DNA from: CAYOWK01 sp964407665
GTDB taxonomy: Bacteria; Pseudomonadota; Alphaproteobacteria; Caulobacterales; Hyphomonadaceae
Assembly (NCBI GenBank): GCA_964407665.1
Contig: CAYOWK010000012.1
Coordinates: 1-64,000, forward strand
Direction of reading: 5' to 3'
Length of the DNA stretch: 64,000 nucleotides
The stretch's first letter is position 1. The number at the start of each line of letters is the position of its first letter. The translations under genes and the position numbers were made by a program. The notes beneath the pieces were generated by a model that was not told the origin of the DNA, made no database searches, and saw only the letters and a program-made list of their open reading frames with translations. Shown here in pieces: positions 42,585-53,206 of the stretch.

Positions 42585-44995
42585 TGTGGGGAGCAGGCCT
42601 CTCCGCGCTGCTGTCGCACTGGGTGCGCCGTCCGGTGCAGCTGGCGATGCTGCTGCTGGGACTGTCGGCGGCGACGGCGCTGTGGACAGGCGTGCAGGCG
42701 ATCAACGTTGAAGCGAAGGCCAGCTATGCGCGGGCGGCTAACGAAGTCGGAGGCGGCGGCTTCGAGCGGCTGGTTCGGGCCGACGGCGGGCGGATCGCGT
42801 TGAGCGAGTTTATCGCGCTCCGCCGCGCGGGCTGGGCGGTCTCTCCGGTCGTCGAGGGCGAGGCTGCCTTCGGTTCGGTCCGGGTGCGGCTGATGGGCGT
42901 CGATCCGCTGACGCTGCCGCGGGGCGGGCAGGAGTTCGAGATCGATCCCGCCGAAGGGCTAGACGGGTTCCTGACGGGGCCGGGGACGCTGATCGTCGGG
43001 GAGACACTGGCGCGCCAGCTGGAGGGGCAGGAGACGCCGCCCCTGCGCATCGCCGCATCCGCGCCGCCGGATGTGGCGATTACCGACATCGGCGTGGCGG
43101 CCCGCCTGCTGGGCTTCGGCGGAGAAGACGTCAGCTTCCTGATCGTTGCGCCGGATCAGCTGGGCGGTCTTGCGCCCCTGGAGACGGTCGCACCGGGTCT
43201 GGAGCGGCGGGCGCCATCGTCGGGAACGGATCTGGCGCGGCTGACCGACAGCTTCCATCTCAACCTGACAGCGTTCGGCCTGCTGGCCTTCGTCGTCGGT
43301 CTCTTCATTGTGTACTCGGCCATCGGTCTGGCCTTCGAGCAGCGGCGCCCGGTGTTCCGGACCCTGCGCGCGCTGGGCATACCCGCGCAGTCGCTCATGC
43401 TGATGCTGCTGGTCGAACTGGTCGGGTTGGCTCTGGTCGCAGGAGCGGCAGGCGTTATCGCAGGCTATGCGGTGGCGCTTGCGCTGATGCCGGATGTCGC
43501 AGCGACCCTGCGCGGACTATACGGGGCCAGCGTGTCCGACGGGCTGTCGCTGCGGCCGTCGTGGTGGCTGGCGGGACTGGGAATTGCCGTGGCCGGCACG
43601 CTGGTGTCGGCGGCCGAGAGCCTGTGGCGCGCGGGGCGCCTGCCGCTGCTGGCGGCGGCGCAGCCGAGAGCCTGGGCGCGGGCTTCGGCGCGGATGATGC
43701 GCTGGCAGGGCGCCGCTGCACTCGCGATGCTTGCAGGCGCTTTCCTGCTCTACCGGTTTGGCGACGGGCTGTTGGCGGGCTTTGCGATTCTCGGGGGCTT
43801 GCTGGTTGGGGCGGCACTCGTCCTGCCGGTCTGCCTCGCCGCCGCGCTGGCCGCGTGTCAGAGCCTTGCGCGCGGACCGCTGGTGCAGTGGTTCTGGGCG
43901 GATACGCGACAGCAGCTGCCGGGCCTGTCGCTGTCGTTGATGTCGCTGCTGCTGGCGCTGGCGACCAATATCGGCGTCTCGACGATGGTGGGCAGTTTTC
44001 GTGAGACGTTTGTCGGCTATCTCGACCAGCGACTGGCGTCGGAACTCTATGTGCAGGCCCGTTCCGATGAGGAGGCGGAGACCATCGCGCGCTGGCTGGA
44101 GACGCGGGCCGACGCCGTACTGCCGATGTGGGTGATCGAAGGCGAGGTCGCGGGACAACGCGCGGAGATCTACGGCGCGGTGGATCACGCCACCTACCGG
44201 GACAACTGGCCGCTGATCGAGGCGGAGGGGGGCGCGTGGGATACGATCGCCGCTGGCGAGGGTGCGCTGATCAACGAGCAGATGTGGCGGCGCAACGGGA
44301 TCGCGATTGGAGACAGCATCGGGCTGCCTGGCGGATGGAGCATCCAGGTCGCCGGGATCTATTCGGACTATGGCAACACCAACGGGCAGGTGATCGTCGG
44401 GCAGGGCGCGATGGAGGCGCACTATCCGGACGCCGCGCACTCGCGGCTGGCTGTGCGCGTCGCCCCGACAAACGTCGCGCAGCTGAAGGCGGAGGTGCAG
44501 GCGGAGTTCGGCCTGCCGGCGCAGGCGCTTATCGACCAGGCGGGCCTCAAGGCGGTCGCGGTCTCCGTGTTCGAACGCACCTTTGCGGTGACTGCCGCCC
44601 TTAACGTTCTGACGCTCAGCGTCGCGGCGCTTGCGATGTTTGCAAGCCTGATGACGCTGTCGGGCATGCGACTGCCGCAGCTCGCGCCGGTGTGGGCGAT
44701 GGGCATGACGCGCGGGCGGCTGGCGGCGCTGGAGATGGCGCGGACCATGGCGCTGGCGGCGCTGACGGCGGCGGCGGCGATACCTGTAGGGCTGGCCATG
44801 GCGTGGGTGCTGCTGTCCGTGGTGAATGTCGAGGCGTTCGGCTGGCTGTTGCCGATGAAGCTGTTTCCGCTGGACTGGCTGCGGCTGGGACTTCTCGCGC
44901 TGCTTGCGGCGTTCATTGCCGGTGTGATCCCGGCGCGGCGCCTGGCGCGTCTGGCGCCGGCGGACCTGCTGAGGGTGTTCGCCCATGAGCGTTAG
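42584..44995 (+). CDS. FtsX-like ABC permease, long fused form
   Basis: 803 residues. N-terminal helix (LAMLLLGLSAATALWTGVQA), a periplasmic MacB-type domain, a first FtsX membrane block (about residues 225-430: NLTAFGLLAFVVGLFIVYSA to the LVGAALVLPVCLAAALA region), a second periplasmic domain (about 470-640) and a second FtsX block at the C-terminus with three helices ending in IPARRLARLAPADLLRVF. It therefore combines two permease halves, corresponding to the separate AttF and AttG of the AttEFGH-type systems. It probably exports or extracts a lipidic or hydrophobic molecule. The start overlaps the ATPase stop, and the end overlaps the next gene by 11 bases. Confidence 0.9.
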   Translation: MWGAGLSALLSHWVRRPVQLAMLLLGLSAATALWTGVQAINVEAKASYARAANEVGGGGFERLVRADGGRIALSEFIALRRAGWAVSPVVEGEAAFGSVRVRLMGVDPLTLPRGGQEFEIDPAEGLDGFLTGPGTLIVGETLARQLEGQETPPLRIAASAPPDVAITDIGVAARLLGFGGEDVSFLIVAPDQLGGLAPLETVAPGLERRAPSSGTDLARLTDSFHLNLTAFGLLAFVVGLFIVYSAIGLAFEQRRPVFRTLRALGIPAQSLMLMLLVELVGLALVAGAAGVIAGYAVALALMPDVAATLRGLYGASVSDGLSLRPSWWLAGLGIAVAGTLVSAAESLWRAGRLPLLAAAQPRAWARASARMMRWQGAAALAMLAGAFLLYRFGDGLLAGFAILGGLLVGAALVLPVCLAAALAACQSLARGPLVQWFWADTRQQLPGLSLSLMSLLLALATNIGVSTMVGSFRETFVGYLDQRLASELYVQARSDEEAETIARWLETRADAVLPMWVIEGEVAGQRAEIYGAVDHATYRDNWPLIEAEGGAWDTIAAGEGALINEQMWRRNGIAIGDSIGLPGGWSIQVAGIYSDYGNTNGQVIVGQGAMEAHYPDAAHSRLAVRVAPTNVAQLKAEVQAEFGLPAQALIDQAGLKAVAVSVFERTFAVTAALNVLTLSVAALAMFASLMTLSGMRLPQLAPVWAMGMTRGRLAALEMARTMALAALTAAAAIPVGLAMAWVLLSVVNVEAFGWLLPMKLFPLDWLRLGLLALLAAFIAGVIPARRLARLAPADLLRVFAHER

Positions 44996-46061
44996 AGGAT
45001 GGATCGGGGCGCTTCTTGTCTGGCTGGCGCTCGCCGCGCCGGTTCACGCACAGGGGTTTGCAGGGCTGGGGTCGAGCGCCGAGGGCTTTGCGCTGCCGCA
45101 GCGGGGCAAGACGTTCGCGTTTCCCGCCGACCACGGCGCACATCCGGACTATCGCATCGAGTGGTGGTACGTAACCGCCAACCTCAAGGCGGCGGACGGG
45201 ACGGACTATGGCGTGCAGTGGACGCTGTTCCGCACGGCGCTGGCGCCGGAGACGGCAGCGTCGGGTGCGCAGGGCTGGTCGAGCCCGCAATTATGGATGG
45301 GGCACGCCGCGCTGACGACGCCGAAGCAGCACTATGTGGCGGAGAGGCTGGCGCGCGGCGGGATCGGGCAGGCCGGCGTAACGGCGAGCCCGTTCTCGGC
45401 CTGGATCGACAACTGGGAGATGACCAGCGCCGCCGGTGCGGGTGCGGATGCCGTCTCGGCGGTGGCGCTGAAGGCCTCCGGCAAGGGCTTCGCCTACGAT
45501 CTGCAGCTGAAGGCGGACGGCCCGATAGTGCTGCAGGGCGAGCGGGGCTATTCGGTGAAGTCGGCCAGCGGCCAGGCGAGCCATTACTATTCGCAGCCCT
45601 TCTATCGCGTCTCCGGCGCCCTGACGGTGGACGGGAAGAAGGTGGAGGTGACGGGCGAGGCGTGGCTCGACCGGGAATGGTCGTCCCAGCCGCTGGCCGC
45701 CGACCAGACCGGGTGGGACTGGTTCTCGCTGCATCTCGACAGCGGCGAGAAGCTCATGGGGTTTCATCTGCGCGACAGCGCGGCGGGCTTCACCTCGGCG
45801 ACGTGGATCGCGGCGGACGGGACCGCCACGCCGGTGGCTCCAGGGCGGCTGAAGCTGACGCCGTTGTCGAGGGCACGGGTGGCCGGGCGCCGCGTGCCGG
45901 TACGCTGGCGGGTGGAGCTGGCCGACAGGGGGCTCAACATCACCACGACGGCGCTGAACACCCAGGCGTGGATGGAAACCAGCGTGCCCTACTGGGAGGG
46001 GCCGGTCCGGTTCGATGGGACGCATGCCGGGCGCGGCTATCTGGAGATGACGGGGTACTAG
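44985..46061 (+). CDS. AttH/CrtC-like lipocalin-domain secreted protein
   Basis: 358 residues with signal peptide (MSVRGWIGALLVWLALAAPV, cleavage near HAQ). Family motifs: DYRIEWWYVTANLKA near 50, WMGHAALTTP near 100, SHYYSQPFYRVSG near 200, EAWLDREWSSQPL near 225 and GWDWFSLHLDSGEKLMGFHL near 245. It belongs to the hydroxyneurosporene-synthase-like/AttH family, which pairs with FtsX-type ABC transporters. It is likely a periplasmic lipid- or isoprenoid-binding partner of the upstream transporter rather than a carotenoid enzyme, since no carotenoid genes are near. The gene overlaps the permease end, so it is co-translated. Confidence 0.88.
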   Translation: MSVRGWIGALLVWLALAAPVHAQGFAGLGSSAEGFALPQRGKTFAFPADHGAHPDYRIEWWYVTANLKAADGTDYGVQWTLFRTALAPETAASGAQGWSSPQLWMGHAALTTPKQHYVAERLARGGIGQAGVTASPFSAWIDNWEMTSAAGAGADAVSAVALKASGKGFAYDLQLKADGPIVLQGERGYSVKSASGQASHYYSQPFYRVSGALTVDGKKVEVTGEAWLDREWSSQPLAADQTGWDWFSLHLDSGEKLMGFHLRDSAAGFTSATWIAADGTATPVAPGRLKLTPLSRARVAGRRVPVRWRVELADRGLNITTTALNTQAWMETSVPYWEGPVRFDGTHAGRGYLEMTGY

Positions 46062-46093
46062 CGTGCCTCGCTTGGGCTCCACGAACAGCCCAT

Positions 46094-46256
46094 CCCTCCC
46101 CCGAACGGGGGAGGGGCCGCGCTCGCAGAACGGATCGGCGGTCGAGATCAGGTGGGGGTTGCAACCGGCCGATGCTCGGGCAGGAGAGACCCACCCCCTC
46201 CTCGCGCTTCGCCCAGCGTTCTTTCTCTGAAATCCGTGCTCCCCCGTTCGGGGGAG
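46094..46256. repeat. Pair of inverted GC-hairpin repeats in an intergenic spacer
   Basis: CCCTCCCCC-GAAC-GGGGGAGGG at 46094-46115 (9-bp stem) and CTCCCCC-GTTC-GGGGGAG at 46239-46256 (7-bp stem). They are the same element in opposite orientation, about 120 bases apart, and bound a non-coding stretch. This looks like a small non-autonomous repeat element of the kind scattered in alphaproteobacterial intergenic DNA. It may also terminate the transporter operon. Confidence 0.6.
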
Positions 46257-46373
46257 GGGCGTCAGTGGCGTGTGCGCACCGCTCATGAAGGTTGTGAGTG
46301 AGCAAACACTCACATCCCCCGTTTCCATGTCTGCCCGGATGAGCTAGCAAGGTTGGCCAGCACGGAGTCTGAC

Positions 46374-47240
46374 GTGAGCGGAACCGACTATATTGCGCCT
46401 GCCAGCATTGCGGAGGCCGTCGGCGCCCTCCGGTCCGCAGGCGGGACGGCGCGGCTGATGGCCGGGGGCACGGACCTGCTGGTCCAGATGCGCGGCGGGC
46501 GGGCGAAGCCCGGTCTCGTGGTCGATATCAAGAAGATACCCGGCATCGCGGCCATACGCATGGAAGGCGGCGGCTTTGTCATCGGCGCGGCCACATCCGG
46601 GGCGGTGATCGGTGAGCATGGGGCGCTGCGCGAGGCGTGGCCGGGGATTGTCGAGGCGGCGAACCTGATCGGCTCGACGCAGGTTCAGGGCCGGGCAAGC
46701 TTGGGCGGTAATCTCTGCAATGCCTCTCCTGCCGCTGACAGCGTTCCGGCGCTGATCGCAGCGGGCGCCGTGTGCATCATCGAGGGCCCCGGCGGCGCCC
46801 GAGAGGTTCCCGTGGAGCACATCCAGACCGGGCCGGGCAAGACGACGCTGGCGGCGGACGAGATCCTTGTAGCGTTCCGCCTGCCGCCGAAGGCTGCCCG
46901 CTCGGGCGACGCCTATCTGCGGATGATCCCGCGCACCGAGATGGACATCGCCGTGGTCGGCGCCGGCGTCTGGCTGTCGGTCAATGAAGGCGGCGTCTGT
47001 ACGGCGGCGCGTGTGAGCGTCGGGGCCGTGGCGCCCACGACGTTGCTGGTCGAGGCTGCGGGCGCGGTTCTCGCCGGGACCGCGCTGGACGAGGCGGCTC
47101 TCGCGCAGATGGATGAGGCTGTCCGTGCGGCGTGCCGGCCCATCAGCGACAAGCGCGGCACGGCGGACTATCGAACGAGGATCGCGTGCGTGCTGGCCCG
47201 CAGGGCCGTGCTGATCGCGAAGGAAAGGGCGCTGTCATGA
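46374..47240 (+). CDS. Molybdenum hydroxylase, FAD-binding (medium) subunit
   Basis: 288 residues from GTG 46374 (GGAG at 46364-46367); a TTG at 46353 is in frame but lacks such a site. FAD-binding signatures of the CoxM/XDH family: RLMAGGTDLLVQMRGGRAKP near 30 and GRASLGGNLCNASPAADSVP near 110. It carries electrons from the 2Fe-2S subunit to an acceptor. The stop overlaps the next start by ATGA. Confidence 0.93.
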   Translation: MSGTDYIAPASIAEAVGALRSAGGTARLMAGGTDLLVQMRGGRAKPGLVVDIKKIPGIAAIRMEGGGFVIGAATSGAVIGEHGALREAWPGIVEAANLIGSTQVQGRASLGGNLCNASPAADSVPALIAAGAVCIIEGPGGAREVPVEHIQTGPGKTTLAADEILVAFRLPPKAARSGDAYLRMIPRTEMDIAVVGAGVWLSVNEGGVCTAARVSVGAVAPTTLLVEAAGAVLAGTALDEAALAQMDEAVRAACRPISDKRGTADYRTRIACVLARRAVLIAKERALS

Positions 47241-47731
47241 GCCGCATCCGGATATCCGCCATCGTCAATGGCGAGCCCGTCGAGTTCCTTGGCGGCGGCG
47301 GACAGTCGCTGCTGGACGCGCTGCGCGACGAGCTACGGCTGACGGGATCGAAAGAGGGCTGCGGCACGGGCGATTGCGGCGCGTGCTCGGTGATGGTGGA
47401 CGGACGGCTGGTCTGCGCCTGCCTGATGCTGGCCCCGGAGGCCGAGGGCAAGCGTATCGAGACGATCGAGGGCATGGCCGAGGGCGGGCATCTGCATCCG
47501 CTACAGCAGCAGTTCCTGGAACACGCGGCGCTGCAGTGCGGTTTCTGCACGCCAGGGCTGCTGGTGGCGTCGAAGGCGCTGTTGGAGCGCAATCCGGACC
47601 CGACCGAGACGGAAGTGCGATACTGGCTGGCGGGAAACATGTGCCGCTGTACGGGCTACGACAAGGTGGTGCGCGCGGTGATGGATGCAGCGGCCCAGCT
47701 GCGGCAGGCGCCGAAGCCGGTTCAGGCATAG
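47237..47731 (+). CDS. Molybdenum hydroxylase, 2Fe-2S (small) subunit
   Basis: 164 residues from ATG 47237. Plant-type cluster ligands: GCGTGDCGACSVMVDGRLVC (C-x4-C-x2-C and a fourth Cys). The second cluster is held by QCGFCTPG and CRCTGY. All eight cysteines are present. The order medium, small, large is that of CoxM-CoxS-CoxL-type operons. A signal peptide is absent, so the enzyme is cytoplasmic. Confidence 0.95.
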   Translation: MSRIRISAIVNGEPVEFLGGGGQSLLDALRDELRLTGSKEGCGTGDCGACSVMVDGRLVCACLMLAPEAEGKRIETIEGMAEGGHLHPLQQQFLEHAALQCGFCTPGLLVASKALLERNPDPTETEVRYWLAGNMCRCTGYDKVVRAVMDAAAQLRQAPKPVQA

Positions 47732-47744
47732 GGGAGCCCCGAAG

Positions 47745-50015
<2,271 letters not shown>

Positions 50016-50019
50016 GCCG

Positions 50020-50268
50020 TTGCCGCGCGTGACGTCGATCTCTGGCGAGGTGAAGGACTTTGCCGGCGGGCTGGAGACGATTGTTGTTCAGGCTCTCACG
50101 ATGCGGTCGCTGATCCGCGAACTTGAAGAGCGGTATCCGGGGCTGGGCGAATACGTCGAGAGCAGGATGTCGGTCTCGCTCGATGGCGAGATCCATCAGG
50201 ACGCGATGGGGCTGGCGTTCGATGACACCGCCGAGATTGTGCTGATCCCGAAGATTTCGGGCGGGTGA
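50020..50268 (+). CDS. MoaD/ThiS-family small sulfur carrier
   Basis: 82 residues from TTG 50020 (GGAAGAG ten bases upstream; GTG 50029 is an alternative). It ends in the exposed ISGG, the diglycine that is thiocarboxylated in MoaD and ThiS. LDGEIHQDAMGLAFDDTAEI then VLIPKISGG matches the C-terminal half of MoaD. It starts four bases after the molybdenum-subunit stop. It may serve molybdopterin synthesis or sulfuration dedicated to this enzyme; no MoaE partner is present in the window. Confidence 0.82.
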   Translation: MPRVTSISGEVKDFAGGLETIVVQALTMRSLIRELEERYPGLGEYVESRMSVSLDGEIHQDAMGLAFDDTAEIVLIPKISGG

Positions 50269-50276
50269 CTGCCGGC

Positions 50277-50699
50277 CTAGACCGCTACGGCCGCTTGCGG
50301 CGCCGGCTGGGCGGCGCGGGCGCGTGAGGCGACCATCTGGCCCAGCATGCGGAAGAGAGCCTTCATCGCCACGGGCTTCTGCAGCATCTCGTCGGCGCCG
50401 GCCGCGATGCATTCCTCGCGAATGTTCGGCGAGGTGTCAGCCGTCACCACCACGATGGGCAGGCCCGCCTTGGCGTCCGTACGCGCGCGGATGCGGCCAA
50501 TGGCGGTGAGGCCGTCCATGCCAGGCATGCGCAGGTCCATCAGGATGATGTCATAGTCCAGGGTGTCGATCATCGTGAGGCCCGACGGGCCATCAGGCGC
50601 CTCGTCCAGCGTCACGCCAGCCACCTGAAGCATGTCGCGAACGACCCTCCGGTTCATGGCGTCATCATCGACAAAGAGAACGCGCATATCGAGCCTCAT
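50277..50699 (-). CDS. Single-domain response regulator (CheY-like receiver)
   Basis: 140 residues from ATG 50699, or 136 from ATG 50687, which has AGG at a good distance. Receiver features are complete: acidic pocket VLFVDDDAMNRR, phospho-acceptor in IILMDLRMPGMDG, switch Thr in VVVTADT and Lys in MLQKPVAM. An Ala/Pro-rich tail follows and no output domain. It is encoded 41 bases after the histidine kinase on the same strand and is its likely phosphorylation partner. Such regulators usually act by protein contact. Confidence 0.92.
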   Translation of the reverse strand: MRLDMRVLFVDDDAMNRRVVRDMLQVAGVTLDEAPDGPSGLTMIDTLDYDIILMDLRMPGMDGLTAIGRIRARTDAKAGLPIVVVTADTSPNIREECIAAGADEMLQKPVAMKALFRMLGQMVASRARAAQPAPQAAVAV

Positions 50700-50740
50700 C
50701 CGATCACTTCACTTGTATCGCGATCGTCTTAACGCCTGCC

Positions 50741-53206
50741 CTAGGCGATTGCTGCAACTGGCGCGGGGCTGGAAACATCTTCTTCAGGATTGGTGGCGGC
50801 GGCGCAGATGCTGAGCGCATCGAACCCGCCTTCAATGACAGCGGAAGCGCCGGCCAGCCGCAGCATGGCGGTCGTGAGCAGCGAGCCCCGCTCCACGACT
50901 GCGATGATACGCGTCTCGCCGGCTGCGTCCGAAAGCTGCATCAGGCGGTCCAGCGCTTCCGGAGGCGGGGAGCCCAGCGCGTCCGCATGGACGATAAGGG
51001 CGGCGAACCGGCTAGAGGCGAGCATCTGAAGGGCGGCCTCGACGGTCGCGGCGCTGCGCAGGCGCGCATCGTCGCCGTCGATCATGGCTTCGAGGACGCT
51101 CTCGCGCAGAGGGTTGGGGTCGACCAGCAGGTATTCGGAAACGCCGGTCTCTCCCTGTTCGCCGCCCGGCATGCCGGCCTGTTCGACAGGCAGGGTGAGG
51201 GTGAATGCAGAGCCTTCGCCGAGACGGCTTTCCGCGGTGACGTCGCCGCCCAGTGCGCGGGCGAGATTGCGGCAGATCGAGAGGCCCAGGCCCGCGCCGC
51301 CATGCTGGCGCCGCTGGCCGCCATCGACCTGGTGGAAGGGCTCGAAGATCGCGTCCATCTGGTCGGCAGGAATGCCCGACCCCGTGTCGCGGACCGTGAT
51401 GGTAAGCGCGTGCCCGTTCTCCTGCTGGATGCAGCGCGCGCTCAGGTGGATACCGCCGTCGTCCGTGAACTTCACGGCGTTGGACAGGAGATTGAACACG
51501 ATCTGCCGGACGCGCTGTTCGTCCGTGCGGACCGTGGACGGGCATTCGCCGAAGTCCGTCGTGAGCGCAACGCCCTTGGTGGAGGCGCTGTCGCGCCAGA
51601 CCTGCGCAACGCCGGTCAGCGTGCGGACCGGATCGAACGTGGACGGGGCAAGGGTGATGACGCCCGTTTCCATCTTCGCCATGTCGAGGATGTCGTCGAC
51701 GATGGCCTTCATCGTCTCGCCCGCACCGTGGACCAGCTCGACGCGCTCGCGAACATCGGCGGCGAGGTTGGGCTGGCGCATCAGCACTTCGGTCATGCCA
51801 AGGATGCCGTTGAGAGGCGTGCGGATTTCGTGGCTGGTGGTGGCGAGGAATTCGGACTTGGCCTTCAGCGCCTTTTCCAGCGCGCTGTTGGACCGGCTGA
51901 GCTGGGTGTTCGCCGCGCGGACCTGGTTGCGGCTGCGGCGCATCGACAGGTAGTGAGCAAAGCCGCCCGCCGCCGACGCAAGAGCAAGGATGGCGGCGCC
52001 TGCGAGGAAGATCAGGCGCTGGCGCTCGCGCGCCTTCTGCAGCGTCATCTCGTCTTCCAGCGCCTCGGTGCGCAGGTTGGCGATCTGCAGTTCCTGGTTG
52101 GCGAAGTCGAACTGGGCGCCCATCAGCGCCGTATTGGCGGCGGCGGACACGTCGCGCGCCTCGTCGTCGAGGCGCTTGAACGCCTTGAGATGGAGCAGGG
52201 CGAGCTGCGTCTGGCCCTGCGCCGAATAGATGTCGCTGGCGGCCTGGTGGAACTCGCGGAATGGAATGACGGTCGTGTCGAGGTTCTGGCCCTCGAAGGT
52301 GCGCGTGATCAGGCTTGCGGCGCGGCTGGTGTCTCCCTCCGCGAAGGCGGCGCGCGCCTGCACGCCCCACAGGAAGGGCTCCCAGCCCAGCCTCGCGCCG
52401 CCAGACGAGAGAGCAAGACCCGCGCGCGCCGTGCGCTCGGCGTCGATTGGTCTGCCGCCGGCGAGTTGCACCGCCGCCAGGTTCGCCATGATACGGGACT
52501 GCAGCGTCACGCTGCCCATTTCGCGCGCGATCGCCAGCGCCTTGTTGTATCCGTCCTCGGCGGCGGCGTAGTCGCCCATCTCGCGATGCGCTGTTGCAAT
52601 GTTGTTGAGCCGGGTGAGATCGATAGGCGGATCACCCGCATAGGCCTCGCCGGCCTGTTCGAAGTAGACCAGCGCGCGCTTGTAGTCGTGCGCGTCGGTG
52701 TAGATGGTTGCGATGCTCTGCAGCGCCATCGAGCGGGCGCGCGCCTCGCCAAGTTCGAGGAAGACCTCGTGGGCGGACTGGAAACTCTCCAGCGCTGTCA
52801 GATAGTCGCCCTGCGCGCGGGCGGCGACGGCGCGTGCGACCAGCAGGTCGCCATGAAGCTTGGTCCTTCCGCCTTCGTCTTCGATGGCGGCAAGCGCCTG
52901 GTCGATGATGGGCGAGGCTTCCGGCGACCGGTTCATGCGGTTGAGCGCTTCGGCCTGCAGCCACCGCGCGAGAGCAACCTGCGAGGGCGAGAGCTGGTCC
53001 GATCCGGTCTCGGCGGCGACAGCGCCGGCATAAGCGGCGGACGGATCGGCCATCATGCGCGACTTGGCGTCGGCTATGGCCTGCTCGAACGCAGTGGGGG
53101 CCGTCTCCTGGGCGTGCGCGCTTGCGCCGCCAAGCCACAGCACAGCCGCGAGGCTGGTTGCCCGCAGAAGTTGCGCTGTCGATGCCGGGCGGACGGTGCG
53201 CGCCAT
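50741..53206 (-). CDS. Hybrid-like sensor histidine kinase with periplasmic TPR domain and degenerate receiver
   Basis: 821 residues. Signal peptide (PASTAQLLRATSLAAVLWLG ending AHAQ), then TPR-type helical repeats over about 40-380 (for example YKRALVYFEQAGEAYAGDPP), one membrane helix (LIFLAGAAILALASAAGGFA, near 405), and HisKA with FLATTSHEIRTPLNGILGMT (His near 459). HATPase boxes are NLLSNAVKFTDDGG, DTGSGIPADQ and GGAGLGLSICRNLARALGG. The last 130 residues look like a receiver fold (EYLLVDPNPLRESVL, then FAALIVHADAL) but lack the usual acceptor Asp after the third strand. The start directly abuts the upstream EAL gene stop. Confidence 0.92.
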   Translation of the reverse strand: MARTVRPASTAQLLRATSLAAVLWLGGASAHAQETAPTAFEQAIADAKSRMMADPSAAYAGAVAAETGSDQLSPSQVALARWLQAEALNRMNRSPEASPIIDQALAAIEDEGGRTKLHGDLLVARAVAARAQGDYLTALESFQSAHEVFLELGEARARSMALQSIATIYTDAHDYKRALVYFEQAGEAYAGDPPIDLTRLNNIATAHREMGDYAAAEDGYNKALAIAREMGSVTLQSRIMANLAAVQLAGGRPIDAERTARAGLALSSGGARLGWEPFLWGVQARAAFAEGDTSRAASLITRTFEGQNLDTTVIPFREFHQAASDIYSAQGQTQLALLHLKAFKRLDDEARDVSAAANTALMGAQFDFANQELQIANLRTEALEDEMTLQKARERQRLIFLAGAAILALASAAGGFAHYLSMRRSRNQVRAANTQLSRSNSALEKALKAKSEFLATTSHEIRTPLNGILGMTEVLMRQPNLAADVRERVELVHGAGETMKAIVDDILDMAKMETGVITLAPSTFDPVRTLTGVAQVWRDSASTKGVALTTDFGECPSTVRTDEQRVRQIVFNLLSNAVKFTDDGGIHLSARCIQQENGHALTITVRDTGSGIPADQMDAIFEPFHQVDGGQRRQHGGAGLGLSICRNLARALGGDVTAESRLGEGSAFTLTLPVEQAGMPGGEQGETGVSEYLLVDPNPLRESVLEAMIDGDDARLRSAATVEAALQMLASSRFAALIVHADALGSPPPEALDRLMQLSDAAGETRIIAVVERGSLLTTAMLRLAGASAVIEGGFDALSICAAATNPEEDVSSPAPVAAIA

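Noticed and set aside
43517..44986. 489-codon minus-strand open frame antisense to the FtsX-like permease
   Set aside because: Gln/Arg/His-rich composition of an antisense GC-rich frame, without domains.
44985..46061. CrtC-like protein considered as a carotenoid 1,2-hydratase
   Set aside because: No carotenoid genes are nearby and it is translationally coupled to an ABC permease, which fits AttH better.
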